NCBI GenBank assembly: GCA_046351455.1
Contig: JAXLYM010000002.1
Span: 248,001 to 312,000 of the forward strand
Source: JADJRH01 sp046351455
GTDB lineage: Bacteria; Myxococcota_A; Polyangia; Polyangiales; Polyangiaceae
DNA length: 64,000 nucleotides
Direction: 5' to 3'
Shown: one piece after another, positions 31,499 through 39,775 of the stretch
Layout of the letters: every line of letters starts with the position of its first letter
Numbering within the stretch: position 1 is the stretch's first letter
Made by a program: the position numbers and the translations under genes
Notes under the pieces: model-generated
Database searches by the model: none
Seen by the model: the letters and a program-made list of their open reading frames with translations, nothing else
Told to the model about the DNA's origin: nothing

Positions 31499-31785
31499 TC
31501 TTGGGCCGAGTCTGCGGCACGGTGGTGAGCACCGTCCAGCACCCCTTCTACAAGGGCAAGAAGCAGCTCATCGTGCGGTATTGCACGCCGAACGGCGAAT
31601 TCGACGGCGACAAATACGTGGTCGCGGTGGACCTCGTCGGCGCCGGCGTGGGCGAGACGGTCATCGTCGAGGACGAGGGCAACAGCGCCCGTCAGCTCAT
31701 GGGCACGCCGAACGCGCCGATCCGCTCGGTGATCGTCGGCATCGTGGACGAGGCGACGGACAGCCACTCTTCCCCCGAAGGCTGA
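31495..31785 (+). CDS. BMC-P pentameric vertex protein, third copy
   Basis: A 96-residue EutN/CcmL-fold protein (MILGRVCGTVVSTVQHP, KKQLIVRYC, VGAGVGETVIVEDEGNSARQL, VIVGIVDEA). It keeps the canonical GAGVGE core, making it the best candidate for the main vertex protein along with the first copy. It is the last gene of the operon. The 103 bp that follow contain only a weak, bulged GC hairpin (31788-31824). Confidence 0.93.
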   Translation: MILGRVCGTVVSTVQHPFYKGKKQLIVRYCTPNGEFDGDKYVVAVDLVGAGVGETVIVEDEGNSARQLMGTPNAPIRSVIVGIVDEATDSHSSPEG

Positions 31786-31888
31786 CTGACCACCTCCGGC
31801 CCCGCTCCGCGGACGCGCCGGTGGATCGAAGGCGATTTTCGTAAAGAAGCGTTGCGGGCCCCTTGCCGCCGGGGCGCCGCCGCATCAA

Positions 31889-32656
31889 ATGGCGCGGATG
31901 TCGCGCGACGCCGAGGGAGCTGCCCTTTCCGTGGACGCTCCGAACGCGGGCGATGGGACCGCGCAGGCGCCGAACAAGACGCTCCGCAACCTGCGGATCG
32001 GCGCGGTGGCCTTCGTGGCGAGCGGGCTCCTCCTCGCGCAGCGGCTCGGCGTATTCCACGTCTTCACGGATCCGGCGCGGATCAAGACCGCGCTGCTCGA
32101 CATGGGGCCGTGGGGGTACCTCACGTTCATCGTGGCGTACGCGTGTTTGCAGCCGTTCGGGGTGCCGGGCACGGTGTTCATCGTCGCGGCGCCGCTCATC
32201 TGGTCGTGGCCGGTCGCGTTCGTCCTTTCGATGATTGGCACCATGGCCGCGAGCGTGGTGGGCTTTTCGTTCGCCCGGTTCGTCGCGCGCGACTGGCTGT
32301 CACGCCTCGTGCCCGCGCGGTTCCACGCGTACGACGCGGCCCTCGCGAAGCGCGCGTTCGGGACGGTGGTCTTGCTCCGGTTCATCTTCTGGATGCCGCC
32401 GATGCTGCACATCTTCTTCGGCGTGTCGCGCGTGCGGTTCTGGACGCATTTCTGGGGCTCGTTCATCGGGTACCTGGTGCCCCTGTTCCTGACTGCCTAT
32501 TTCGGACAGCGCCTGTTCGATTACATGAAGAGCGCCCCGCCCACGTTCTGGATTGGCATGGTCGGCGTGTTCGCGCTCGGCTGGATCACGTACTTTCTGG
32601 TCCGTCGCAGGCGGGCCGCGGCGAAGGCCGAACCTCTCCACGAGGACCGAGCATGA
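31889..32656 (+). CDS. VTT-domain (DedA/TVP38/TMEM64-like) membrane protein
   Basis: A 255-residue inner-membrane protein with about five hydrophobic segments. The VTT-type re-entrant region is LQPFGVPGTVFIVAAPLIWSW, and a later RFIFWMPPMLHIFFGVSRV block matches the family. The C-terminus is basic (RRRRAAAK). Members act in lipid scrambling or membrane homeostasis. It overlaps the following hydrolase gene by ATGA, suggesting a linked lipid role. Confidence 0.8.
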   Translation: MARMSRDAEGAALSVDAPNAGDGTAQAPNKTLRNLRIGAVAFVASGLLLAQRLGVFHVFTDPARIKTALLDMGPWGYLTFIVAYACLQPFGVPGTVFIVAAPLIWSWPVAFVLSMIGTMAASVVGFSFARFVARDWLSRLVPARFHAYDAALAKRAFGTVVLLRFIFWMPPMLHIFFGVSRVRFWTHFWGSFIGYLVPLFLTAYFGQRLFDYMKSAPPTFWIGMVGVFALGWITYFLVRRRRAAAKAEPLHEDRA

Positions 32657-33684
32657 ACGACGACAAGCGCAGGCACGGCCTCCGCGCCGAGCGAACGAAG
32701 GCCTCGCACCAGTTCCGGGACGGCACGTTCCACAACGCCGCGGGCGACAAGTTGTTCAGCGCGCCCGGCGCCGGGGTGATGGCGGAGTTCTTCTTCCGCA
32801 AAGGCCGCCGGGAGCCGGGGTTCGTGTTGCCGGTGGAGCGCCCGCACGAGGGGTGGAGTCGCTCCATCGACTCCGGACTTCGCGTCACGTGGCTCGGCCA
32901 CAGCACGGTCCTCCTGGAGGTCGCGGGCCGGCGCATCCTCACGGATCCGGTGTTCGGCGATCGCGCGTCCCCCTTCAATTTCGCGGGTCCGAAGCGGTTC
33001 CACCCGGTGCCTGCGGCCTTGTCGGAGCTGCCCGAGCTGGACGTGGTGCTCCTCTCGCACGATCACTTCGATCACCTGTGTCGCCCGACCATGGAGGCGC
33101 TCGCGAAGACCCGCGTCCCGATCGTGACGGCGCTCGGCGTGGGCGCGCACCTGGAGGCGTTCGGAATCGACCCGTCGCGCATCACGGAGCTCGACTGGCA
33201 CGAATCGATGGAGGTCGCCGGCGTCCACTTCACGGCGCTGCCGGCGCAGCATTTCTCGGGGCGCGGGCTTCTGGATCGCAATCGCACGCTCTGGGCCTCG
33301 TGGGCGATGCGCGCGGGGAACCGAAGCGTCTACTTCTCCGGCGACACAGGCCTCTTCGACGAGATGCACGACATCGGACTGACGAACGGGCCGTTCGATC
33401 TGGTGCTGCTGGAGATCGGCGCGTTCCACCCTTCGTGGGGCGCGATCCACCTCGGCCCGGAGAACGCGCTGACGGCCTTCGAGCGGCTGCGCGGAAAGGC
33501 CTTGTTGCCTGTCCACTGGAGCACGTTCAACCTGGGCCTTCACGACTGGGACGATCCGGGAGAGACGTTGTTCCAGCTCGCGGAGAAGAAGGGCTCTCGC
33601 ATCCTGACGCCGAAGATCGGCGCCGTCTTCGAGCCGGATCATGCGGAGTCCCCCGAAGCCTGGTGGCGGCCGCTGATCCGCTGA
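32653..33684 (+). CDS. Metallo-beta-lactamase-fold hydrolase, NAPE-PLD/UlaG-like
   Basis: A 343-residue protein with the metal motif SHDHFDH near residue 138, GDTG near residue 233, and the strand WLGHSTVLLEVAGRRILTDPVF typical of the NAPE-PLD/UlaG-like branch. No export signal is visible. It is translationally coupled to the VTT-domain membrane protein, so a phospholipid or N-acyl lipid substrate is plausible. Activity on other phosphodiesters or lactones cannot be ruled out. Confidence 0.8.
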   Translation: MNDDKRRHGLRAERTKASHQFRDGTFHNAAGDKLFSAPGAGVMAEFFFRKGRREPGFVLPVERPHEGWSRSIDSGLRVTWLGHSTVLLEVAGRRILTDPVFGDRASPFNFAGPKRFHPVPAALSELPELDVVLLSHDHFDHLCRPTMEALAKTRVPIVTALGVGAHLEAFGIDPSRITELDWHESMEVAGVHFTALPAQHFSGRGLLDRNRTLWASWAMRAGNRSVYFSGDTGLFDEMHDIGLTNGPFDLVLLEIGAFHPSWGAIHLGPENALTAFERLRGKALLPVHWSTFNLGLHDWDDPGETLFQLAEKKGSRILTPKIGAVFEPDHAESPEAWWRPLIR

Positions 33685-33746
33685 GACGACCCGATCCGGA
33701 AAAACGCGCCGTGGATCTGGTCCGGGGGAGGAGTATGCTCCGCTCC

Positions 33747-34628
33747 ATGGCCGAAACACCCGAGTGGCTCCGTGACAAGATCAAGGCCTATTATCAGGAG
33801 ACCACCGGGCCTTATTACTTGCAGTGGGCCGGGGAGACGCTGGCGTTTCACGTCGGGCTCGAAGAAGAGGCTCCCGCGCCCGGGGCGCCGCCGCCCACGA
33901 ATCTGCAAAGGCAGGAGTCGCTCCTCCGGCTGAATCGATATCTCGCGGACAAGGCGCAGATCGGACCGGGGACGCGCGTGCTCGACGCGGGGTGCGGGGT
34001 CGGCGGGTCTTCGATCTGGCTCGCTCGCGAGCGCGGGGCCGTGTGCACAGGCGTCACGCTGGATCCGGGACAGGTGGAGATGGCCCGCAAATTCGCCTCC
34101 GAACGCGGCGTCTCGAACGTGGCATTTCAGACGGCGGACTTCTCGGCGACGCCGTTTGCGCACGGGTCCTTCGATGTCGTGTGGAACGTGGAGAGCCTCT
34201 GTCACTCCAACGACGCGCGGAATTTCCTCCGCCACGTGTTCGACTTGCTCGCGGACGGCGGGCGGTGGGCGTGCATGGATTTCTTCCGCGGCGACCGTGG
34301 CAATCCGGCCGACTGCGAGAAGATGTGCGAAGGGTGGGTGTTACCGGATCTGCAGTCGCTGGAGTCGATCGGGCGCATGCTCGCCGACATCGGTTTCACG
34401 GACATCGTGATCGAGGACGTGACCCCGCGCGTCCTCCCGAGCGCCGATATGCTCAAGAGCGGCGGTCTGTGGTGGAGCGTCCTCTACAAGCTGGACGAGG
34501 CCGCGGGGAAGGCCCGCGGGCCGATGGGCGGCAAACATTTCCTCGCGGCCGTCGGCGCCGGGGATGGGCTGAAGACTGGCGGTGTCACCTACGGATACGT
34601 GGGCGCGACTCGGCCTCGGCGCGGGTGA
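33747..34628 (+). CDS. SAM-dependent methyltransferase, GMT/tocopherol-methyltransferase-like
   Basis: A 293-residue class I methyltransferase. Motif I reads VLDAGCGVGGSSIWLA near residues 76-91, followed by GVTLDPGQVEMA and a WNVESLCHS block typical of small-molecule methyltransferases acting on sarcosine, tocopherol or sterol-like substrates. The N-terminus (WLRDKIKAYYQETTGPYYLQW) resembles that group. Two ATGs are possible (33735 and 33747); GGAGGAG is better spaced for the latter. It follows the hydrolase gene by about 60 bp. Confidence 0.78.
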   Translation: MAETPEWLRDKIKAYYQETTGPYYLQWAGETLAFHVGLEEEAPAPGAPPPTNLQRQESLLRLNRYLADKAQIGPGTRVLDAGCGVGGSSIWLARERGAVCTGVTLDPGQVEMARKFASERGVSNVAFQTADFSATPFAHGSFDVVWNVESLCHSNDARNFLRHVFDLLADGGRWACMDFFRGDRGNPADCEKMCEGWVLPDLQSLESIGRMLADIGFTDIVIEDVTPRVLPSADMLKSGGLWWSVLYKLDEAAGKARGPMGGKHFLAAVGAGDGLKTGGVTYGYVGATRPRRG

Positions 34629-34735
34629 CAGAAAACGTCGCCCGCCGGAGGGGCCGAGTGACGGATTTTGTCGCGGCGACCGCTGCGCGATCTCGGGAAG
34701 CCTTCGTTTGTAGCGGATCCGGAGATTGCCAGTCG

Positions 34736-34750
34736 TGGCATGACGACTGC
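34736..34750 (+). promoter_or_regulatory. Candidate sigma-54 promoter before a Thr/Ser-rich lipoprotein gene
   Basis: TGGCATGACGACTGC matches TGGCACGNNNNTTGC at 9 of 11 defined positions, with correct spacing, and ends 13 bp before the ATG at 34764. No TGAAAC boxes are nearby, so it is weaker evidence than the sulfur-island promoters. Confidence 0.35.
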
Positions 34751-34763
34751 AATCGCGCCGGTC

Positions 34764-35507
34764 ATGCATAGAATGACCCTCACAGCAGGGCTGGCGCTCG
34801 TGTGTCTTTCGGCCTGCAACTCCTACCTCGCTTCGGGGGGCAGCGGCGGCTCCACCTCGACATCCACGGAGAGCGCGGGCGCAGGCGCAGGCGGCGGAGA
34901 GACAACCACGACCAGCGGCTCCACCACTCAATGGGAGGACACCACCACTCCAGGACAGACCACCTCCTCTTCGGACAGCACCTCTTCGTCCGATAGCACC
35001 TCCACGACCACGTCGTACTCGTGCGACGACGACGTCTCGAACGTGTGCAACGGCTGCACGTACCCCTCGGACTGCTCCTGTCAGGGCGAGGCGGAGCTGA
35101 CCCTCCCGGCGATCGCAGCGGCCGCGGTCGCGCATTACGACGCCGTAGGATGGCTGTGCGCGACGGCGATCTCCGTGCCGGCCACGGTCCCGCAGGGCGT
35201 GGGGTACAAGCCCATGCCTGCCCCGGGGATGGACTTTCACACGGGAGACGCGGAAAACGGCTGGGTCTGCCTCGGGGACTCGGCCGACGACGCGATCCAC
35301 TGCGCCTATCGGTACACCGCGGGACAGGGCTATCTCGGGCCTTCGGTCGGCGGGCCTGACCCGGGGCCGGACGGATTCGAGGTGTCCGCGCAGTGCGATC
35401 AGGACGGCGACGCGATCTTCGCCACGTTCACCATCACTGGCACGCTCGACCCGCAGACTGGCACCTACGCGCTGAGCCCCCTCTTCGAGCACGACCCGAC
35501 GGAGTGA
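34764..35507 (+). CDS. Lipoprotein with Ser/Thr-rich linker, unknown function
   Basis: A 247-residue lipoprotein. The signal ends in the lipobox LSAC near residue 18. A 75-residue Ser/Thr/Gly-rich linker follows, then a Cys-containing domain (NVCNGCTYPSDCSCQGE and later Cys pairs) of unknown fold. This layout is common among myxobacterial surface lipoproteins. No ribosome site is evident; starts at 34764 and 34773 are equally possible. Confidence 0.7.
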   Translation: MHRMTLTAGLALVCLSACNSYLASGGSGGSTSTSTESAGAGAGGGETTTTSGSTTQWEDTTTPGQTTSSSDSTSSSDSTSTTTSYSCDDDVSNVCNGCTYPSDCSCQGEAELTLPAIAAAAVAHYDAVGWLCATAISVPATVPQGVGYKPMPAPGMDFHTGDAENGWVCLGDSADDAIHCAYRYTAGQGYLGPSVGGPDPGPDGFEVSAQCDQDGDAIFATFTITGTLDPQTGTYALSPLFEHDPTE

Positions 35508-35566
35508 CGGCCTCGCGACGATGAGGGCTTGCGCGCGCGGCGCTTCTGCTAGTCTCGCGCGCTGCC

Positions 35567-38197
35567 ATGGCCGACAAAGACGGGACGATCCATCTCGACC
35601 GCTACACCACCGACGCGAAGCAGGTTGTCTCAGGAGCACAACAGATCGCGGACGAACGACAGCACACCGAGGTGACTCCGCTTCACCTCCTCGTGCGCCT
35701 CCTGGAGCGCGATCGCGGCGTCTGCGAAGTGTTCCGCCGCGTCGGCGCGGACCCGAACGAGGTGATGACGCTCGCCGACGCGCAGATGAAGAAGATGCCG
35801 AAGGCGCAGGGCGCGGTCGCCTACGTGAGCCCTCGCCTCATGGATCTGCTCGGCCGCGCCGAGCGCGAAGCGACGCGCGAAAAGGCTGAAAATGTAGGCG
35901 TCGAGCACCTCCTGCACGCGCTCGCGCAAGAGATCCGCGGGCCCGCGGGCGACATCCTGTCGTCGTTCGGCATCGGGCCGGGCGCGTTCCGTCCGCACCT
36001 CGGCGCGCTCGATCAGGCTGCGAAAGAAGCCGCTCCAGCCACCACCGTCACCGACTCGGGCGGCGCGTCCGGCGGCTCCGCGTCGCAGATCGGCTACGTG
36101 CGCGACCTCGTCGCCGAGGCGAAAGAAGGCCGCTTCGACCCCGTCATCGGCCGCGACACCGAGGCGCGCCGCATCATCCAGATCCTGGAGCGGCGCTTCA
36201 AGAATCACCCGCTCATCGTCGGGGAGCCGGGCGTCGGAAAGACCGCGATCATCCGCGGAATCGCGGAGCGCATCGCGCGCGGCGACGTGCCGCAGAACCT
36301 CGCGCAGGCGCGCCTCCTGGAGCTCGACACGGGCGCGATCGTCGCGGGCGCCAAGCTGCGCGGCGAGATCGAGAGCCGCCTCAAAGCGCTCGTGGACAAG
36401 CTCCGCAAGGGCGACGGGGAGGTGGTGCTCGTCGTCGAAGATCTCGACTCGCTGTTCGGGCAAGGCGTGCAGGGCTCCGGCGTCGGCGATCTGCTCAAGC
36501 CGCTGCTCGCGCGCGGAGAGATCCGCATCCTCGCGACGACGACGAACGAGGGCGTGCGCAAGATCAACGAGCGCGACGCGGCGATCATGCGGCGCTTCTC
36601 GACGATCACGCTCGACGCGCCGACGATCGATCAGGCGGTGGAGATCCTCCGCGGCATCGCGACGAAATACGAGAAGCACCACAACGTCCGCATCGGGGAG
36701 GGCGCGGTCGTCGCCGCCGTGAACCTCGCGAAGCGCTACGTGTCGGACCGCGCGCTGCCGGACACGGCCGTGGATCTGCTCGACGAGACGGGCGCTCGCA
36801 AGCGCGTCGAGGTCGACGGGATGCCGGCCGAGGTGGACCAGATGAACCGCCGCGTGGAGGCGCTGCGCGCGCAGATCGCGACGCTCGCGGACGACGACGA
36901 CAAGCTCAGCGTGAAGACGCGCGAACGCCTTCAAAAAGAGCTCGGGGAGCTCGAAGGCCAGAGCTCCGACATGAAGTCGAAGGTCGCCGCGCGCATGGGC
37001 GTGGTCGCCGCGGTGCACGCGATCAAGGCCGAGATCACGACCGCGCAGACCGCGCTGGACACGGCGAAGAAGGAGAACAACTTCGCCCGCATCGGAGAGC
37101 TGGAGCACGTCACTCTGCCGGAGCTGAAGCGCCGCCTCGGGGCCGCGGAAGAGGCCGCCGCGCGCGAAGGTGTCAGCACCGCCGCGTCGAACCTCGTCGG
37201 CGAGAACGACGTCGCGACCACGCTCAACGACTGGACCGGAATCCCCGTCTCCAAGATGCTCGAAGGCGAGGCCGAGAAGCTCCTCAAGATGGAAGAGCGC
37301 ATCGGCAAGCGCGTCGTCGGCCAGGAAGAAGCGGTGCGCGCCATCGCCCGCGCAGTGCGGCGCGGACGCATCGGTCTGCGCGATCCCGGCAAGCCGATCG
37401 GCTCGTTCTTGTTCCTCGGCCCGAGCGGCGTCGGCAAGACGGAGCTCGGCAAGGCGCTCGCGGAGTTCCTGTTCGATGACGAACAGGCCCTCACCCGACT
37501 CGATATGAGCGAGTTCATGGAGCGCCACATGGCACAACGCCTGATCGGCGCGCCGCCGGGATACGCGGACTCCGAACAGGGCGGCTTCCTCACGGAGGCC
37601 GCGCGGCGCCGGCCCTACAGCGTGCTCCTGTTCGACGAGGTGGAGAAGGCGCACGCGGACGTGTTCAACCTGCTCTTGCAGGTGCTCGACGACGGCCGCC
37701 TCACCGACGGGCGCGGGCGCACGGCCGATTTCTCGAATACGGTCGTCATCATGACCTCCAACATCGGCTCCAAGCGCGTGCTGGAGACGGACGCCAAGCT
37801 CTTCGCGACGGAGGACGGGCGCGAGGCGATCCGCGACGTGCTGATGGAGGAGCTGCGCGCGTTCTTCCGGCCGGAGTTCCTGAACCGCATCGACGACATC
37901 GTCGTATTCAAGGCCCTCTCGAAGGACGACCTCCGCGGCATCGTGGACATCCAGCTCCGGAGGCTGGAGAAGCTGCTCGGCGATCGGGAGATCAAGCTTC
38001 GGCTCACGCCGGACGCGAAGAATCGGCTCGTCGATCTCGGGTACGAGCCGCAGCTCGGCGCGAGGCCGCTCCGTCGCGCGATCGTGCGGGAGCTGCAGAA
38101 CCCGCTGGCGGAGGCGCTGCTCGCGGGCGGCTACCAGGGCGGCGCGACGCTCGAGGTCGGCGTCGACGGCGAGAAGTTCACGTTCACGAAGATGTGA
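35567..38197 (+). CDS. clpB: ClpB-like Hsp100 ATPase with altered pore loops
   Basis: An 876-residue two-ring AAA+ disaggregase homologue: Clp N-domain (1-145), D1 with Walker A GEPGVGKT (219), a full-length coiled M domain (about 410-530), and D2 with GPSGVGKT (about 618) and LLFDEVEKAH. Unlike canonical ClpB, the D1 pore loop reads AKLRGEIE (Tyr to Leu), the D2 pore loop reads GYADSEQGG where ClpB has GYVGYEEGG, and D1 Walker B reads VVEDLD with Asp-Glu swapped. It is probably a specialised paralogue; the housekeeping ClpB would be elsewhere. No CIRCE-type heat-shock element is seen upstream. Confidence 0.88.
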   Translation: MADKDGTIHLDRYTTDAKQVVSGAQQIADERQHTEVTPLHLLVRLLERDRGVCEVFRRVGADPNEVMTLADAQMKKMPKAQGAVAYVSPRLMDLLGRAEREATREKAENVGVEHLLHALAQEIRGPAGDILSSFGIGPGAFRPHLGALDQAAKEAAPATTVTDSGGASGGSASQIGYVRDLVAEAKEGRFDPVIGRDTEARRIIQILERRFKNHPLIVGEPGVGKTAIIRGIAERIARGDVPQNLAQARLLELDTGAIVAGAKLRGEIESRLKALVDKLRKGDGEVVLVVEDLDSLFGQGVQGSGVGDLLKPLLARGEIRILATTTNEGVRKINERDAAIMRRFSTITLDAPTIDQAVEILRGIATKYEKHHNVRIGEGAVVAAVNLAKRYVSDRALPDTAVDLLDETGARKRVEVDGMPAEVDQMNRRVEALRAQIATLADDDDKLSVKTRERLQKELGELEGQSSDMKSKVAARMGVVAAVHAIKAEITTAQTALDTAKKENNFARIGELEHVTLPELKRRLGAAEEAAAREGVSTAASNLVGENDVATTLNDWTGIPVSKMLEGEAEKLLKMEERIGKRVVGQEEAVRAIARAVRRGRIGLRDPGKPIGSFLFLGPSGVGKTELGKALAEFLFDDEQALTRLDMSEFMERHMAQRLIGAPPGYADSEQGGFLTEAARRRPYSVLLFDEVEKAHADVFNLLLQVLDDGRLTDGRGRTADFSNTVVIMTSNIGSKRVLETDAKLFATEDGREAIRDVLMEELRAFFRPEFLNRIDDIVVFKALSKDDLRGIVDIQLRRLEKLLGDREIKLRLTPDAKNRLVDLGYEPQLGARPLRRAIVRELQNPLAEALLAGGYQGGATLEVGVDGEKFTFTKM

Positions 38198-38218
38198 TGT
38201 TCGAAGAGGAGTGAGCCA

Positions 38219-38746
38219 ATGACGCGGTGGTGGGCAGTCGTCTTTGGAGCGGCGGTGGTGGGGTGTGGCCCCGCCCCCGCCGCGCAGACCGCGAACGTGC
38301 ATGTCGAGGGTGATCCGCCGTCCCCGAGCGCGACCGCGGACGCGAAGGGCGCCGAGGACGATCCGACCGGCGCCGAGGACGGCGACGGGCCGCAGGGATC
38401 GGAGGACACGACGCAGACCGCCGAGGCGACGCGGAAAGAGCGAAACGCCCGCACGAAGGCCGTCTACAAGCGGGGGATCGCCGCGCAGGAGGCGGGCCGC
38501 TTCAAGGAGGCGCTGGAGCTTTATTACGAGGCGAACCGCGTCGTCCCCGGCGCGATGCCGAAGCTCAAGATCGCGCAGTGCCTGGAGGCGCTGGGCCGCA
38601 ACGACGAGGCGATTCGTTACTACGAGATCTTCATCTCGGAGGCGCCGAACCGCAGCAATTACCCGGAGAAGGTGGAGGAGGCCCGCCGTCGCGTCGACGC
38701 CCTCCGCAGCGCCGCGACGACGAAGCCCGCCGCGCCGAAGCCCTGA
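38219..38746 (+). CDS. TPR-containing lipoprotein
   Basis: A 175-residue lipoprotein: signal with VVGC lipobox (residue 16), an acidic Asp/Gly/Pro-rich linker (20-75), and then about two TPR units (AVYKRGIAAQEAGRFKEALELYYEAN and PKLKIAQCLEALGRNDEAIRYYEIF). It may serve as a periplasmic docking protein. It follows the ClpB-like gene by 21 bp and could be co-transcribed. Confidence 0.75.
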   Translation: MTRWWAVVFGAAVVGCGPAPAAQTANVHVEGDPPSPSATADAKGAEDDPTGAEDGDGPQGSEDTTQTAEATRKERNARTKAVYKRGIAAQEAGRFKEALELYYEANRVVPGAMPKLKIAQCLEALGRNDEAIRYYEIFISEAPNRSNYPEKVEEARRRVDALRSAATTKPAAPKP

Positions 38747-38776
38747 GTCGCCCCCGCAGAGGCCGATTCGAAGACG

Positions 38777-39715
38777 CTATTTCCCGAGGACCATGGCCGC
38801 GGACACGGCCCTTCCGGACACCAGCTCGGGCGCGGAGAGGGCCTTTTTCCCTTCCAGCTGCGCGCGCAGGAGGCGGAGGGTGCCTTTGCCACAGGCGATC
38901 TCGATCCCGTGCTTGTCGGCGGTCACCACCGTGCCCGGGTCCGCGGAAGTGGAGTCGGCGCCGCGCGCCGTCGCGAGCACCTTGAGCACCTTGCCGCCCG
39001 CGTGCGTGAACGCGCCCGGCCACGAGGTCATCGCGCGGACGTGGTCGTGGACAGCGGCCATGTCCCGCGTCCAGTCGATGCGGCCGTCTTCCTTCTTCAG
39101 CAGCGGCGCCATCGTGGCCTGAGAGCCGTCCTGCGGAGTCGCGGACACGGCACCTTCCACGACGCGGAGGAGGTCCGCGCGCACGACGTCCGCCGCGAGG
39201 AGGCCCATCGTCACGAACAGCTCGTCCGAGGTGGTGTCGGGGCCGATCGGCGTCTTGTGCACGGTGTAGACAGGGCCGGTGTCACAGCCCTCGTCCATCT
39301 GCATGAAGGAGATGCCCGTCTCCTGCTCACCGTGCCAGATCGACCACGTGATCGGCGCGGCGCCGCGGTATTTCGGGAGCAGCGACGCGTGCAAGTTGAG
39401 GCACCCTCTCCGGGGCGCTTCGAGGATGGCTTTCGGTAGAATACGGCCATATGCGATGACGAGGGCGACATCGGCGTCGCGGCCCTTGACCCATTCGGCG
39501 AAGTCCGGAGTCCGGATCTTCTCGGGCTGGACGACGTCGAGGCCGAGGGCGAGCGCCCGTTCCTTCACGGGCGGCGGCGTGAGCACGAGGCCGCGGCCCG
39601 AGGGCCTGTCCGGCTGGCAGACGACGCCGACGACGTCCGCGACCTCGGCCAGGGCTTCGAGCGAGGGGACCGCGATCGCGGGCGTTCCGAAGAAGAGGGC
39701 GCGGATCTTTTGCAC
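38777..39715 (-). CDS. fmt: Methionyl-tRNA formyltransferase
   Basis: A 312-residue enzyme that formylates initiator Met-tRNA. It has the formyl-folate signature CLNLHASLLPKYRGAAPI, a catalytic Asp in DEGCDTGPVY, and the usual C-terminal tRNA-binding domain. No def gene is beside it. It lies 60 bp downstream of the caspase-like gene on the same strand. Confidence 0.96.
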   Translation of the reverse strand: MQKIRALFFGTPAIAVPSLEALAEVADVVGVVCQPDRPSGRGLVLTPPPVKERALALGLDVVQPEKIRTPDFAEWVKGRDADVALVIAYGRILPKAILEAPRRGCLNLHASLLPKYRGAAPITWSIWHGEQETGISFMQMDEGCDTGPVYTVHKTPIGPDTTSDELFVTMGLLAADVVRADLLRVVEGAVSATPQDGSQATMAPLLKKEDGRIDWTRDMAAVHDHVRAMTSWPGAFTHAGGKVLKVLATARGADSTSADPGTVVTADKHGIEIACGKGTLRLLRAQLEGKKALSAPELVSGRAVSAAMVLGK

Positions 39716-39775
39716 GGTATTCTCCTGGCGAGCCGCGTTCTGGTAGCAGATTTGGCGGGGCGCGAGGGCGCGAAT

